DNA of 64,000 bases. Origin: Paenibacillus terrigena DSM 21567 (GTDB taxonomy: Bacteria > Bacillota > Bacilli > Paenibacillales > Paenibacillaceae). Shown here one piece after another: positions 51,093-61,547 of this stretch (within the stretch, counting starts at the first letter, position 1; every line of letters begins with the position of its first letter). The notes below the pieces were generated by a model that did not search any database, was not told the origin of the DNA, and worked only from the letters and a program-made list of their open reading frames with translations. Location: the NCBI RefSeq assembly GCF_000374845.1, contig NZ_KB895413.1:1-64000 (forward strand). The letters run 5' to 3'. The translations under genes and the position numbers were made by a program.

Positions 51093-54041
51093 ATGCGTCG
51101 ATCTAGCAAGAAAACAGTATTCATCCTTGTAACTTGTATAGCTATAGCATGCACACCTCTTTGGTGGGTAGGCGGGGAGGCGCAGCAAGTCGCATCTGCG
51201 GAAGGCAGCGGTGGCCTGGATAAGGCGCTTTTATCAACCTTAACCGGAACGAGCAAGAAAGGCAGCTATCGAGAATATGCAGCATCGTACAAACAGGCGA
51301 ATCGCCCAAGTGAAGATATTGTCATTGAAGCGGATTCCTTTCGTCGGACGCAAAATATGAATGTGACCGTATTTGATCGCTATGAAGGAACGACGGGGAA
51401 GTCTGTGCTTACCTCGGATTCGGGTTCCATCGAATGGAAGTTCTCCGTCCCACAAGACGGCTTATACAACATTGGGTTGAACTACTTCACGGTTAAAGGC
51501 AAAGATTCAGATATTGAGCGGGAGCTGCGAATTGACGGAAAAATTCCTTTTACCGAAGCGAATAGTATCACGTTCCAGCGGATCTGGAAGGATGAGAGCG
51601 CGACGTTTGAGCGCGACGAGCGCGATAATGATCTGCTGCCGTCACAAATCGAAGTTCCGATGTGGCAAGACATGCTGTTGAAAGATGCGACAGGCTATGT
51701 GGAGGAACCGTATCTGTTCTATTTCACGAAAGGGGAACACGCCCTGTCCTTGACTTCGGTGAAGGAACCGCTTGTCATTCGATCGATTAAGCTGACAAAT
51801 CCGCAAATAACGCCGTCTTATGAGACGATCGCGAGAACATATAAAGAGCGTGGTTACAAGCCAGCACAGCAAGAGATGAAAATTCAAGCTGAGCATGCAT
51901 CTTATAAATCTTCGCCGACACTCCTCGCGTACAATGATCATTCAAGTCCGGCGGTCGAGCCGTTCCATGTGTCCAAGCTTCGTAATAATGCGATGGGCGG
52001 TTGGGGTTGGCGGCTGCCAGGTCAATGGATCGAGTGGGAGATCGATGTTCCCGAGGATGGATTATATCAAATTGCGCTGAAAAATCATCAGAACTACCTG
52101 CGCGGCATGGCTGCACTGCGAACCTTGTACATTGATGGACAAGTGCCGTTCGAAGAAGTACGCCATGTCCCATTCCCTTACAACACGGATTGGCAGATGA
52201 CGGTGCTCGGCAAGGATGCCGAGAATCCGTATGAATTCTACCTGACCAAAGGGAAGCATAGCATTCGGTTTGAAGTTACTTTAGGCGATTTGGCGCCGAT
52301 CTTGACGGCGGTCGAGTCCAGCATTCTGGAACTGAACGCGATGTACCGCAAGATTATCAGCTTCACGGGTACGGTACCGGATACGTTCCGGGATTACCAG
52401 TTGGAGCAGCGGATTCCCGATATGGCCGAAGGCTTCAAGAAACAGAGTGAGCTTTTGAATCGCGTTGCGAAGGCGCTAACCGGACCGGATGGCAAGAACG
52501 ATGACCGGACGGCGATGCTCAATACGCTGGCTTATCAGCTGCAAGATATGGCAGATCGCCCTGAGACGGTTCCGAGCCGTGTCGATCAGTTCAAGACAAA
52601 TGTCGGTTCATTGGGCGCATGGCTCTTATCTGTCAATGAACAGCCGTTAGCGATTGATTATCTGATGGTCAGTGCACCGAAGGCGAAACTGCCGAACCCT
52701 ACAGCATCGACATGGTTGTCGCTGAAGTCAAGTACGATGGCGTTTGTCGCTTCATTCTTCGAGAACTATGACGACTTTTCGGAAGACAAGAGTGATAAGT
52801 CGGTTACCGTGTGGATTACCTCGGCGCGAGATCAAGCGCAGACGGTGAAGAAGCTCATCGATGATACGTTTACACCGAAGACTGGAATTCCGATCAATAT
52901 CAAGCTCGTCTCATCCGATATTCTACTGCCGTCCACAGTGGCAGGCGAAGGCCCTGATGTGGCGCTTCAAGTCGGCAATGAGCTGCCTGTGAACTATGCG
53001 ACGCGGAATGCGATGCAGGATCTATCCGTCTTCCCGGATTTCGAACAAGTCAAATCCAGGTTCAATCCGAGCGCGATGGTCCCCGTATCGTATAACGGAG
53101 GGTATTATGCGCTGCCTGAGACTCAGACCTTCCCGGTTCTATTCTATCGGAAAGATATCTTGGAAGATGAGCTGCACCTGAAAGTACCGCAGTCATGGGA
53201 TGATGTCTATGAAATGCTGCCTGTGCTCCAGAAGCATAATTTGGAATTCGGACTGCCCCAGAGAGGGCTGAACACGTTCGGAAATGATGCAGGAACGACA
53301 GACATTATTACGATCGGACCGAATCCGGCGCTCACCATGTTCCTCTACCAGCATGATGGTGAACTCTATCGAGATAACGGGATGCACAGTGGACTCGATT
53401 CCGAGACGGCGGTTCAGCAATTCAAGAAATGGACCGATTTCTACGTGAATTACAAGATTCCAATTCAAGCGGACTTCGCGAACCGATTCCGTACCGGGGA
53501 AATGCCGATTGGGGTCATCGACTATACGATGTATAACAAATTATCCGTTTTTGCCCCAGAGATCAAAGGGCTGTGGGCATTCGCACCCGTCCCGGGCACC
53601 AAGACAGCGGATGGCAACCTTCGCCGTGAAACGGGCAGTGGCGGTTCCGCGACCGTGATGTTCAAGAAGACGAAGAACAAAGATGCCGCTTGGGAATTCA
53701 TGAAATGGTGGACGAGTAAAGAAACGCAAATCGCCTTCGGACGCCAAATGGAAATTCGTATGGGTGCTTCCGCACGATACCCAACAGCGAACCAAGAAGC
53801 GCTGTCTGCACTACCTTGGCCAACCAAAGATTTCAGTATCCTCAAAGAGCAAATGAGCTGGGTTCGAGGTGTACCCGAGGTTCCAGGCGGTTACTTGACA
53901 GGTCGTAACATTGAGAATGCGTTCCGCCGTGTTGTTGTGCAAGGGGACGATGCGCGCGAGTCACTCGAATACTACGTTCGATACATTAATGAAGAAATTA
54001 TGCTCAAGCGTCAAGAATTCAATCTTCCTACTGAGAAATGA
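51093..54041 (+). CDS. Extra-large extracellular solute-binding protein
   Basis: 982-residue exported protein. The N-terminal signal or anchor (KKTVFILVTCIAIACTPLWW) has an imperfect lipobox. Two carbohydrate-module-like beta domains at about 75-235 (IVIEADSFRRTQNMNVTVFD) and 260-415 (KIQAEHASYKSS, GWRLPGQWIEWEIDVPEDGL) precede a helical linker at 420-560. A family 1 binding-protein fold fills 570-975 (VTVWITSARDQAQTVKKLID, GGYYALPETQTFPVLFYRKD, TGSGGSATVMFKKTKNKDAA). Ordinary binding proteins are 400-560 residues, so the first half is an added surface module, possibly holding polymer at the cell. GAGGAGGGGG precedes ATG 51093. Confidence 0.85.
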   Translation: MRRSSKKTVFILVTCIAIACTPLWWVGGEAQQVASAEGSGGLDKALLSTLTGTSKKGSYREYAASYKQANRPSEDIVIEADSFRRTQNMNVTVFDRYEGTTGKSVLTSDSGSIEWKFSVPQDGLYNIGLNYFTVKGKDSDIERELRIDGKIPFTEANSITFQRIWKDESATFERDERDNDLLPSQIEVPMWQDMLLKDATGYVEEPYLFYFTKGEHALSLTSVKEPLVIRSIKLTNPQITPSYETIARTYKERGYKPAQQEMKIQAEHASYKSSPTLLAYNDHSSPAVEPFHVSKLRNNAMGGWGWRLPGQWIEWEIDVPEDGLYQIALKNHQNYLRGMAALRTLYIDGQVPFEEVRHVPFPYNTDWQMTVLGKDAENPYEFYLTKGKHSIRFEVTLGDLAPILTAVESSILELNAMYRKIISFTGTVPDTFRDYQLEQRIPDMAEGFKKQSELLNRVAKALTGPDGKNDDRTAMLNTLAYQLQDMADRPETVPSRVDQFKTNVGSLGAWLLSVNEQPLAIDYLMVSAPKAKLPNPTASTWLSLKSSTMAFVASFFENYDDFSEDKSDKSVTVWITSARDQAQTVKKLIDDTFTPKTGIPINIKLVSSDILLPSTVAGEGPDVALQVGNELPVNYATRNAMQDLSVFPDFEQVKSRFNPSAMVPVSYNGGYYALPETQTFPVLFYRKDILEDELHLKVPQSWDDVYEMLPVLQKHNLEFGLPQRGLNTFGNDAGTTDIITIGPNPALTMFLYQHDGELYRDNGMHSGLDSETAVQQFKKWTDFYVNYKIPIQADFANRFRTGEMPIGVIDYTMYNKLSVFAPEIKGLWAFAPVPGTKTADGNLRRETGSGGSATVMFKKTKNKDAAWEFMKWWTSKETQIAFGRQMEIRMGASARYPTANQEALSALPWPTKDFSILKEQMSWVRGVPEVPGGYLTGRNIENAFRRVVVQGDDARESLEYYVRYINEEIMLKRQEFNLPTEK

Positions 54042-54066
54042 GGGGGTCAACCTGAAGCAGACCGTC

Positions 54067-55038
54067 ATGAATCCGAATCCGATCGGGCCTCCTGAGACAG
54101 GAAGTCCTAGCAGAGTGGTAGCACTTCGAGCGTTACCCGCTAGAATTGGTCGATTATTTCGCGAAATGAAAAAGAATAAGCACGCTTACGCACTCATTGC
54201 GCCTTACTTTTTAATTTTCGGCACTTTTACCGTATTTCCGGTATTGATGTCGCTCGCACTTAGTTTTACGAGCTTCAATATGTTGGAGCCCCCGAAGTGG
54301 GTTGGATGGCATAACTATGCGAGATTGTTCGTCCAAGATGATATTTTTCTCATCGCGCTCAAGAATACATTGCTATTCGCCCTAATTACGGGACCGATCA
54401 GCTACATGGCTTGTTTCTTGTTCGCTTGGCTGATTAACGAATTGCCGCCGAAGCCGCGAGCACTACTAACGCTGATCTTATACGCTCCGTCGATCTCGGG
54501 GAATACGTACTTGATCTGGCAGACGTTGTTCGCGAGTGACTCGTACGGATACGCGAACTCCTTCTTAATGAAGTGGGGCGTCATTATGGAGCCGATTCAA
54601 TGGCTGCAGGATCCGCGATTTATGCTCGGTATTCTTATTCTCGTTCAGCTCTGGCTAAGTCTTGGTACGTCCTTCCTAGCGTTCATCGCAGGATTACAGA
54701 ATGTTGACCGCACGCTATATGAAGCGGGAGCGATTGACGGTATTCGTAATCGGTGGCAGGAACTTTGGTTCATCACGCTGCCAGCGATGCGTCCACAGTT
54801 GTTATTCGGTGCGGTTATCCAGATTACACTCGCTTTCTCCGTCGCGGAGATTTCTATCTACATGATTGGATTCCCGAGTGTCGACTATGCTGCGCATACG
54901 ATTGTTACGCATTTGGTTGACTATGGTTCGATTCGGTTCGAAATGGGTTATGCATCCGCAATCGCAACAGTCTTGTTCACCATGATGCTCTGTACGAATC
55001 TCCTGACACGGAAGCTGCTGGGAAAAGTGGGTGAATAA
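54067..55038 (+). CDS. Sugar ABC transporter permease (MalF type)
   Basis: 323-residue permease with six helices (YALIAPYFLIFGTFTVFPVL onward) and EAA loop LYEAGAIDGIRNRWQELWFI. The start is uncertain: ATG 54067 is the first standard codon, but the strong GAGGGGG at 54039-54045 lies five to seven bases before CTG 54052, which may be the real start. Twenty-five bases after the preceding stop. Confidence 0.9.
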   Translation: MNPNPIGPPETGSPSRVVALRALPARIGRLFREMKKNKHAYALIAPYFLIFGTFTVFPVLMSLALSFTSFNMLEPPKWVGWHNYARLFVQDDIFLIALKNTLLFALITGPISYMACFLFAWLINELPPKPRALLTLILYAPSISGNTYLIWQTLFASDSYGYANSFLMKWGVIMEPIQWLQDPRFMLGILILVQLWLSLGTSFLAFIAGLQNVDRTLYEAGAIDGIRNRWQELWFITLPAMRPQLLFGAVIQITLAFSVAEISIYMIGFPSVDYAAHTIVTHLVDYGSIRFEMGYASAIATVLFTMMLCTNLLTRKLLGKVGE

Positions 55039-55042
55039 TCAG

Positions 55043-55915
55043 ATGAATATGAAATTGAAAATGACAAAGCGACTGAATCGTTCGTGGGCTGTCGATATTA
55101 TGCTCTTCCTGCTGCTCGGCGGCGTGGCATTCTTCATGGCGATTCCGCTCATTTTTACCATTAGTAATGCGTTCAAACCGATCGATGAGATTTTCGTGTT
55201 CCCGCCCAAAATGCTCGTGCGTCATCCGACGCTCAAGAACTTTACGGATTTGGTCAATATTTTCTCAGACTCATGGGTGCCGTTCTCACGTTACGTCTTT
55301 AATACGTTCTTTATTGCGATCACGGGTACAGTTGGTCACGTTATTATTGCTTCCGCTGCAGCATATCCGCTCGCGAAGATCCGCTTTCCTGGGCGTAACT
55401 TCTTGTTCAGTCTCGTCGTGATGTCCCTGATGTTCACGGCTTATGTGACGCAGGTGCCGAACTATATGACGATCTCTTGGCTCCACTTGATCAATACGTA
55501 TTGGGCGATTCTACTGCCATCCTTCGGGATGACACTTGGGCTGTATCTGATGAAGCAATTCATGGAACAAATTCCAGATGCCTTGCTCGAAGCGGCGAAG
55601 ATCGATGGTGCGAGTGAATATCGGGTATTCTGGACCATTGTGATGCCGATCGTCAAGCCTGCTTGGTTGACATTAATTATTTTCTCCTTGCAGAGCTTAT
55701 GGACGAACGGCTCGGTGACCAGCCACAAGTACATTTATAGCGAGCAGTTGAAGACCGTTGACTATGTGTTCGGACAAATTGCAAGCGGAGGTCTGGTACG
55801 CACAGGGCCGGTAGCCGCCGTTACCTTGCTGATGATGTCCGTACCGATCATCGTGTTTATCGTGACACAGAGTAACATTATGCAGACGATGTCCACATCC
55901 GGTCTGAAAGAGTAG
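55043..55915 (+). CDS. Sugar ABC transporter permease (MalG type)
   Basis: 290-residue permease partner of the previous gene: six helices, EAA loop LLEAAKIDGASEYRVFWTIV. GTG 55031, which would overlap the previous gene by eight bases, is an alternative start. Forms the first of two permease pairs in this operon. Confidence 0.9.
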   Translation: MNMKLKMTKRLNRSWAVDIMLFLLLGGVAFFMAIPLIFTISNAFKPIDEIFVFPPKMLVRHPTLKNFTDLVNIFSDSWVPFSRYVFNTFFIAITGTVGHVIIASAAAYPLAKIRFPGRNFLFSLVVMSLMFTAYVTQVPNYMTISWLHLINTYWAILLPSFGMTLGLYLMKQFMEQIPDALLEAAKIDGASEYRVFWTIVMPIVKPAWLTLIIFSLQSLWTNGSVTSHKYIYSEQLKTVDYVFGQIASGGLVRTGPVAAVTLLMMSVPIIVFIVTQSNIMQTMSTSGLKE

Positions 55916-55930
55916 ATAGGGGGGAGCCAC

Positions 55931-57994
55931 TTGAAAAGAATACTTGCCTTGTTGTTCGCCATGACGCTCTTCGCCGGATATGCTATTCCAGCAGCACAAG
56001 CTGCACCTGATGAAACTTACAATTATAACTATTGGGGGCAGACTGTTCCGGCGCCCAGCCCTTATGAAGAGCAGCAAGTGATGTATGGAAGAGACTGGGG
56101 CGTCAAGGATTTATCTTCTCCACAGGATGTCTATGTGGGGAGCAATCGTCACATTTATATTGCTGACACAGGCAATGACCGTATTATTGTCCTGAATGAT
56201 AAATTCGAAGCTGCGCGTATCATCTCAGAATTCGAGCATGATGGAAAGAAAGATACATTCAACAAGCCTGAGGGCGTGTTCTATAACCGCTATGACGATC
56301 ATTTGTTCATCGCAGATACGCAGAACAAGCGGATCGTTGAATTGAATGAGAAGGGTGAATTCATTCGCCAGATCGGTGATCCGAAATCGACCTTGATTCG
56401 GCAAGGGTTCCAATACTCTCCGATCAAAGTCATAGTCGATAAGGCGCAGCGGATCTATGTGATCAGCCGCGGTTCCTATGAAGGGATCATGGAATTTGAT
56501 ACGGATGGCGGGTTCAATGGCTTCATTGGTACGAACCGTGTCAAGTTCAGTCCTGTTGATTTGTTCTGGAAAAGGATTTCAACAAAATCGCAGCGGGAGC
56601 AGATGCAGCTCTTCATTCCGCTCGAATTCAACAACATGGATATTGATGCGGATGGCTTTATCTATACGACAACGTCGGAGGAAAAGTCCGATCAACCCAT
56701 TAAGCGGTTGAATGCGTCAGGTGTTGATATTTTGCGGGATAAAGGCTATTTCCCACCCAAAGGGGATATCCATACGCTCGATATCGGCAGCGCGCCGGGA
56801 AGTTCGATTTTCGTCGATGTTGTATCGGATGAAGGCGGCATCTATAATGCGCTCGACTCCAAACGCGGACGTATTTTCACCTATGATAAGGATGGGAATT
56901 TACTCTATGTATTCGGCGGATTAGGAAGCAAGCAAGGGAAATTCCGTACGCCATCCGCGATTGCGATGCTGGACGACAAGCTGCTCGTACTTGACAAGGA
57001 TTACAATCGTCTATCCTTATTTCAGCCGACACATTACGGCAGCCTTATTCGAGAAGCCGTGATCTCGCTCTATAACGGGCAGGCCGAGAAGTCGACAGCC
57101 GCATGGCAGAAAGTGCTCCAGTTGAACGGGAACCTCGAAGTTGCTTATATCGGTATTGGTAAGTCGCTGCTTAAGAACGGCGACAACCATGGCGCGATGA
57201 AATATTTCGAGCTGGGTAACAACCGGGAGAACTACTCCGAAGCGTTCAAGCGCTATCGGAAAGAAATCGTCTTCGAATATTTTGGGATGATTGTCCTGAC
57301 CATTGCGCTTGTCATTGGCGGCAGTATCGCGGCGATGAAGCTAGCAGGCCGTCGTAAAGCTCAGCAGCATTATGTCGATGTCGGATCGGTGAAAAGTCCG
57401 TTCTACACGATGGTGCATCCGTTCAACGGATTCTGGGAAATGAAGTACGAGAAGAAAGGTAAACTCAAAATCGTCTTGATTATGGTGGCCTTGCTCGTCC
57501 TATTTACGATTATCAAACGGCAATATAGCGGATTCGTCGTCAATTTCAACAATCCGAATGAGCTGAACAGTATTAATGAATTGAAATTTATTATTTTGCC
57601 TTTCATCTTGTGGTGCGTGGCCAACTGGTCCTTAACGACATTGATGGACGGCGAAGGTAAATTCAAAGATATTGTGATGGCAACAGGGTATGCCTTGATG
57701 CCGTTCATTATTATTTATTTGCCACAGACGCTCTATAGCAATCTGATTACCGGCAGTGAGAGTTCGTTCTATTATATCCTCGATGCGATTGCGCTCATTT
57801 GGTTTATATGGCTCTTATTCGTCGGTACGATGACGGTACATCAATATTCGGCTTCGAAGACGGTTGTTACGATGCTGTTAACCTTAGTCGTGATTGGCAT
57901 TATGGTCTTCCTCGGCGTTCTGTTCTTCAGCATGCTGCAGCAAATGGCCAACTTTATAATCTCAATTTACCGCGAGCTGTCGTTCAGATTCTAG
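55931..57994 (+). CDS. NHL-repeat protein with YIP1-like membrane domain
   Basis: 687-residue protein. Signal peptide 1-25 (LFAGYAIPAAQA), an NHL/SMP-30-type beta-propeller at about 55-365 (LSSPQDVYVGSNRHIYIADT, GVFYNRYDDHLFIADTQNKR, FRTPSAIAMLDDKLLVLDKD), a TPR-like helical pair at 375-430, a transmembrane helix near 450-470, and a C-terminal YIP1-type domain with about five helices (510-680). The propeller would face outward and the helical bundle lie in the membrane. TTG 55931 follows GGGGGAG. The gene sits between permease pair one and DUF5696. Function unknown; a role in sensing or organising the transporter is possible. Confidence 0.85.
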   Translation: MKRILALLFAMTLFAGYAIPAAQAAPDETYNYNYWGQTVPAPSPYEEQQVMYGRDWGVKDLSSPQDVYVGSNRHIYIADTGNDRIIVLNDKFEAARIISEFEHDGKKDTFNKPEGVFYNRYDDHLFIADTQNKRIVELNEKGEFIRQIGDPKSTLIRQGFQYSPIKVIVDKAQRIYVISRGSYEGIMEFDTDGGFNGFIGTNRVKFSPVDLFWKRISTKSQREQMQLFIPLEFNNMDIDADGFIYTTTSEEKSDQPIKRLNASGVDILRDKGYFPPKGDIHTLDIGSAPGSSIFVDVVSDEGGIYNALDSKRGRIFTYDKDGNLLYVFGGLGSKQGKFRTPSAIAMLDDKLLVLDKDYNRLSLFQPTHYGSLIREAVISLYNGQAEKSTAAWQKVLQLNGNLEVAYIGIGKSLLKNGDNHGAMKYFELGNNRENYSEAFKRYRKEIVFEYFGMIVLTIALVIGGSIAAMKLAGRRKAQQHYVDVGSVKSPFYTMVHPFNGFWEMKYEKKGKLKIVLIMVALLVLFTIIKRQYSGFVVNFNNPNELNSINELKFIILPFILWCVANWSLTTLMDGEGKFKDIVMATGYALMPFIIIYLPQTLYSNLITGSESSFYYILDAIALIWFIWLLFVGTMTVHQYSASKTVVTMLLTLVVIGIMVFLGVLFFSMLQQMANFIISIYRELSFRF

Positions 57995-58030
57995 CTGCGC
58001 GCGATTGCAACTTAACAAGGAGGGATGAAC

Positions 58031-60637
58031 ATGTCCGGTAAGTTGAAAATATCCCTTGGCATCCTGAGCGCCGGAATGGTGATCTGTGGCCTGATCGCGC
58101 TAGGCATGCCTGAATCCGATTCGATGGATCACACAGCGCATCAAGCGGTTCAAGAAATCGGAAGCAACACCATCAAGATGAAATCTACCCAGAATGTGAA
58201 GACAGCTTCGGCATCGAGTACGGTTGGATCTGGTTCGGAGACGGTTACGGCGAACACGGCTGAAGAGCAAGCCGCGCTTCAGAAGATGAAGCTGGTGACT
58301 CAGAATGCATCATTAATGCTCTACGTGAATGAAGAAACGGCAGAGATTGCGGTCAAGGATAAGCGAGACGGATATATCTGGTTCTCCAATCCCGCAGATC
58401 GGGATCAAGATCCGATTGCTTCACCACTGTACAAATCCGAGATGTCGGCTCAGCTGCTCGTCGCTTATTACAATAGCAAAGGGCAAATCAATACCTTCAA
58501 TAGCTTCGATGACAGTGTCAATAAGAAGCAATTTAAGATCACGAACGTAGATAATGGCGTCAAAATTGTCTATCAGCTGGGGAAAATCTCGAAGTCCTTC
58601 CCGAACATCCCGCAGAAGATCAGCAAGCAGCGGTTCGATGAGATGATTCTAAGCAAGCTGCCGGATCAAGATGCTCGCGATTCGATGACGTTTAAGTTCA
58701 AGCTCGATGAGCAGACCCAAATCTATGAAGTACGTAAATTGAAAGATTTCGTCGCGGAAGAGATCTCTGCGAAGCTTACCGAAATTGGCTATACGAATGA
58801 AGAGGCTGCAAAAGACAATGCAGAGAATAGGGTCACGGAAGCAGCTGCTGATGATGGTCCTCAGTTCACGATACCACTCGAGTATGTGTTGGACGGCGAT
58901 GAGCTCGTCGCTCGCGTACCAAGTAAGGAAATTCAATATGCCAAGACGTATCCGATTGCAACCTTGCAAGTGCTCAAATACTTCGGCGCTGCAGACAAGA
59001 ACAAGCAAGGCTACATGTTCGTGCCGGATGGTTCGGGTGCACTGATTCATTTGAACAACAACAAGAAGAATACGGAAGCGTACGACATGCCTGTCTATGG
59101 GCCAGACGGTACATTCGATGTAAAAGAGCGGATTCAGACTAATGAAGTCACGCGCATGCCCGTCTTTGGGATGAAGCAGAATGATCATGCGATGATCGGT
59201 ATCATTGAAGCAGGCGATGCCTTGTCTAGTATTACTGCAGATATTGGCGGACGAAATGATTCCTATAATACGGTCGCAAGCAAATTCAGCTTGGTATCAA
59301 TGGATTTCTACACGTTGACATCGGGTACGAAGACGAGTTCTGTGCCGATGTTCCAGACGAAGCCATATGCAGGCGACTATACGGTCCGTTACGGATTCTT
59401 GTCGGGCAGCCAATCCGATTATTCCGGGATGGCGGGAGCGTACCGTGATTATTTGGTGAAGAAGTATGATCTTAAGAAATTAGATGCGAAGCCGGAAGCA
59501 CCGATGGTACTGGAAGTGGAAGGTGCATTCCAGAAGCAGAAGTCATTCCTTGGCGTGCCATATCAATCAACGGAGTCTTTAACGACATTCGATGAGGCGC
59601 GTACGCTGCTAAGCACTTTGAAGGAAAAAGGCATACAACAGGTGGATTTGCGTTATGTTGGCTGGTTCAATGGGGGCATCCGCCATACCTCACCGACTTC
59701 GGTCGGGGCTGTAGGAGCGCTAGGCGGCAATGGCGATTTCCGTAAGCTGGTCGATTATGCGAAGCAAGAGAACATCGGGCTGTATCCAGATGTTGCTTTT
59801 CAAGAGAAATATAAGGGATCTTCGGATGCGGCGACCTTCTTAGATGGTCAGAATGCCCGGATTTACGAATACGATCCCGTGATGTACGTCAAGGATACAC
59901 TCAAATTTTCGCATTATTTGTTATCGCCAGCGGTACTAGGGCAGACCGTGGATCGATTTGCTTCTAAATATGCATCGTATGATGTACCTGGCATATCTTT
60001 ACGCGATTTGGGCAATGAATTGCATTCGGATTTCGCGAAGGATCAGTCTGTGAATCGGCAGGAAGCGCAGCAGATCGTGGTAGAACAAGTAGGCAAACTG
60101 AAGCAGCAGACGAAAAATGTCATGGTGGATGGCGGGAACGTCTATACGCTTCCGAGTGTCAGCATGATCGTCAATGCGCCGATTCGCAGCAGTCAGCTGA
60201 ACATTACCGATGAAGATATTCCTTTCTATCAGATGGCGCTTCATGGGTATGTGGATCTCGCAGGGGAGCCGATGAACGTACAGAATACGATAGATCCAAG
60301 AATTCCATTGCTTCGGGCATTGGAGACAGGCTCGAATCTATTCTATCAGTGGTACGCGGCAGATGCCTCGGTCGTCAAAGACTCGGACTACAATGGGTTG
60401 TACGGTCTTCACGATCAGGATTGGCTCGATCAAGCGGTTACGAATTACCAAGAAGTCAAGTCGCATTTAGGCGCTGTCCGTCATCAGACCATTACGGCTC
60501 ATCACAAGCTGGCGGATGGTGTGGTAGAGACTTCATACGAGAATGGAACCAAAGTAATCATTAACTATAACAACACGCCGATACAAGCCGAAGGTCATTC
60601 GATCGACGGGCTCGGCTATTGGGTAGGCGGTGAGTAA
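58031..60637 (+). CDS. DUF5696 domain-containing protein
   Basis: 868-residue exported or membrane-anchored protein. One N-terminal hydrophobic helix (LGILSAGMVICGLIALGM), a coiled low-complexity stretch to about 80, a beta-rich middle (SLMLYVNEETAEIAVKDKRD, VPDGSGALIHLNNNKKN), and a barrel-like region from about 490 to 800 (QVDLRYVGWFNGGIRHTSPT, DYAKQENIGLYPDVAFQEKY, ISLRDLGNELHSDF). This matches DUF5696 proteins found beside sugar importers in Paenibacillaceae. The strand-helix layout with acidic residues suggests a distant glycoside hydrolase, but no activity is known. ATG 58031 follows AAGGAGG at seven bases; ATG 58025 is too close. Confidence 0.82.
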   Translation: MSGKLKISLGILSAGMVICGLIALGMPESDSMDHTAHQAVQEIGSNTIKMKSTQNVKTASASSTVGSGSETVTANTAEEQAALQKMKLVTQNASLMLYVNEETAEIAVKDKRDGYIWFSNPADRDQDPIASPLYKSEMSAQLLVAYYNSKGQINTFNSFDDSVNKKQFKITNVDNGVKIVYQLGKISKSFPNIPQKISKQRFDEMILSKLPDQDARDSMTFKFKLDEQTQIYEVRKLKDFVAEEISAKLTEIGYTNEEAAKDNAENRVTEAAADDGPQFTIPLEYVLDGDELVARVPSKEIQYAKTYPIATLQVLKYFGAADKNKQGYMFVPDGSGALIHLNNNKKNTEAYDMPVYGPDGTFDVKERIQTNEVTRMPVFGMKQNDHAMIGIIEAGDALSSITADIGGRNDSYNTVASKFSLVSMDFYTLTSGTKTSSVPMFQTKPYAGDYTVRYGFLSGSQSDYSGMAGAYRDYLVKKYDLKKLDAKPEAPMVLEVEGAFQKQKSFLGVPYQSTESLTTFDEARTLLSTLKEKGIQQVDLRYVGWFNGGIRHTSPTSVGAVGALGGNGDFRKLVDYAKQENIGLYPDVAFQEKYKGSSDAATFLDGQNARIYEYDPVMYVKDTLKFSHYLLSPAVLGQTVDRFASKYASYDVPGISLRDLGNELHSDFAKDQSVNRQEAQQIVVEQVGKLKQQTKNVMVDGGNVYTLPSVSMIVNAPIRSSQLNITDEDIPFYQMALHGYVDLAGEPMNVQNTIDPRIPLLRALETGSNLFYQWYAADASVVKDSDYNGLYGLHDQDWLDQAVTNYQEVKSHLGAVRHQTITAHHKLADGVVETSYENGTKVIINYNNTPIQAEGHSIDGLGYWVGGE

Positions 60638-60638
60638 C

Positions 60639-61532
60639 ATGAAGAGAAAAAGTTTGACATTAGAACAGAAAAAAGCTTGGTACGGCGTCTTATTCGCCTC
60701 GCCGCTCATTATCGGGATGATTATGCTCTTCTTGCTGCCGCTCATCCAGTCGTTTCGATTTAGCTTAAGCTCGATTCATATCGTAGAGAGTGGATTTGCG
60801 ACGGAATATAAAGGATTCACGAACTACATCAGTTTGTTTACTTCGAATCCGGATTATCCGCGCAGCCTGACAGAGTCGGTTGCCCATATGCTCGTGAACG
60901 TGCCGATCATCATCATATTTAGCTTGTTCGCAGCAGTGCTGCTCAATCAGAAGTTCAGAGGGCGTTCTATTGCCCGGGCAATTTTCTTCCTACCGGTTAT
61001 TCTCGCTTCCAGTGCCATCGCGAATCTGGATATTAGCAGCTTCGTCGGCGGTACTGCGATGAGTGGAGGCGGGGACGGCGGGGCTAATCTGCTGCAGAGC
61101 TTCGAACTCAAGAAGATGCTGCTCGAATCCGGCATGGGACCTGCGATTGTGGACTACATTACAGGTGCAGTCGATCGGATCTACGAGATTATTAGCTCCT
61201 CGGGTGTGCAGATCCTGATCTTCCTTGCAGGTCTGCAGTCGATTTCGCCATCGCTCTATGAGGCATCGAAAATCGAGGGTGCGACAGGGTATGAGATTTT
61301 CTGGAAAGTGACTTTTCCGATGATGACGCCATTAATTCTAACGAACCTGGTCTACTCTATCATTGATTCGTTCAGCAGCAACAAGATCAATACACTGATT
61401 TCGCAGACCGCGTTTAAGACGTTTGATTTCGGGTTAAGTGCGGCGATGTCGTGGGTTTATTTTATCATCGTGGCGATCATCTTGTTCGTATCCACGGCAT
61501 TGATCTCGAGAAAAGTGTTCTATTACGACTGA
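60639..61532 (+). CDS. Sugar ABC transporter permease (MalF type), second pair
   Basis: 297-residue permease with six helices (FASPLIIGMIMLFLLPLIQS onward) and EAA loop LYEASKIEGATGYEIFWKVT. An insert of about 45 residues (GGTAMSGGGDGGANLLQSFE) lies between helices 3 and 4, absent from the first-pair permease. ATG 60639 touches the stop of the DUF5696 gene, so translation is probably coupled. Confidence 0.9.
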   Translation: MKRKSLTLEQKKAWYGVLFASPLIIGMIMLFLLPLIQSFRFSLSSIHIVESGFATEYKGFTNYISLFTSNPDYPRSLTESVAHMLVNVPIIIIFSLFAAVLLNQKFRGRSIARAIFFLPVILASSAIANLDISSFVGGTAMSGGGDGGANLLQSFELKKMLLESGMGPAIVDYITGAVDRIYEIISSSGVQILIFLAGLQSISPSLYEASKIEGATGYEIFWKVTFPMMTPLILTNLVYSIIDSFSSNKINTLISQTAFKTFDFGLSAAMSWVYFIIVAIILFVSTALISRKVFYYD

Positions 61533-61547
61533 TAAGGAGGGGCGAAT

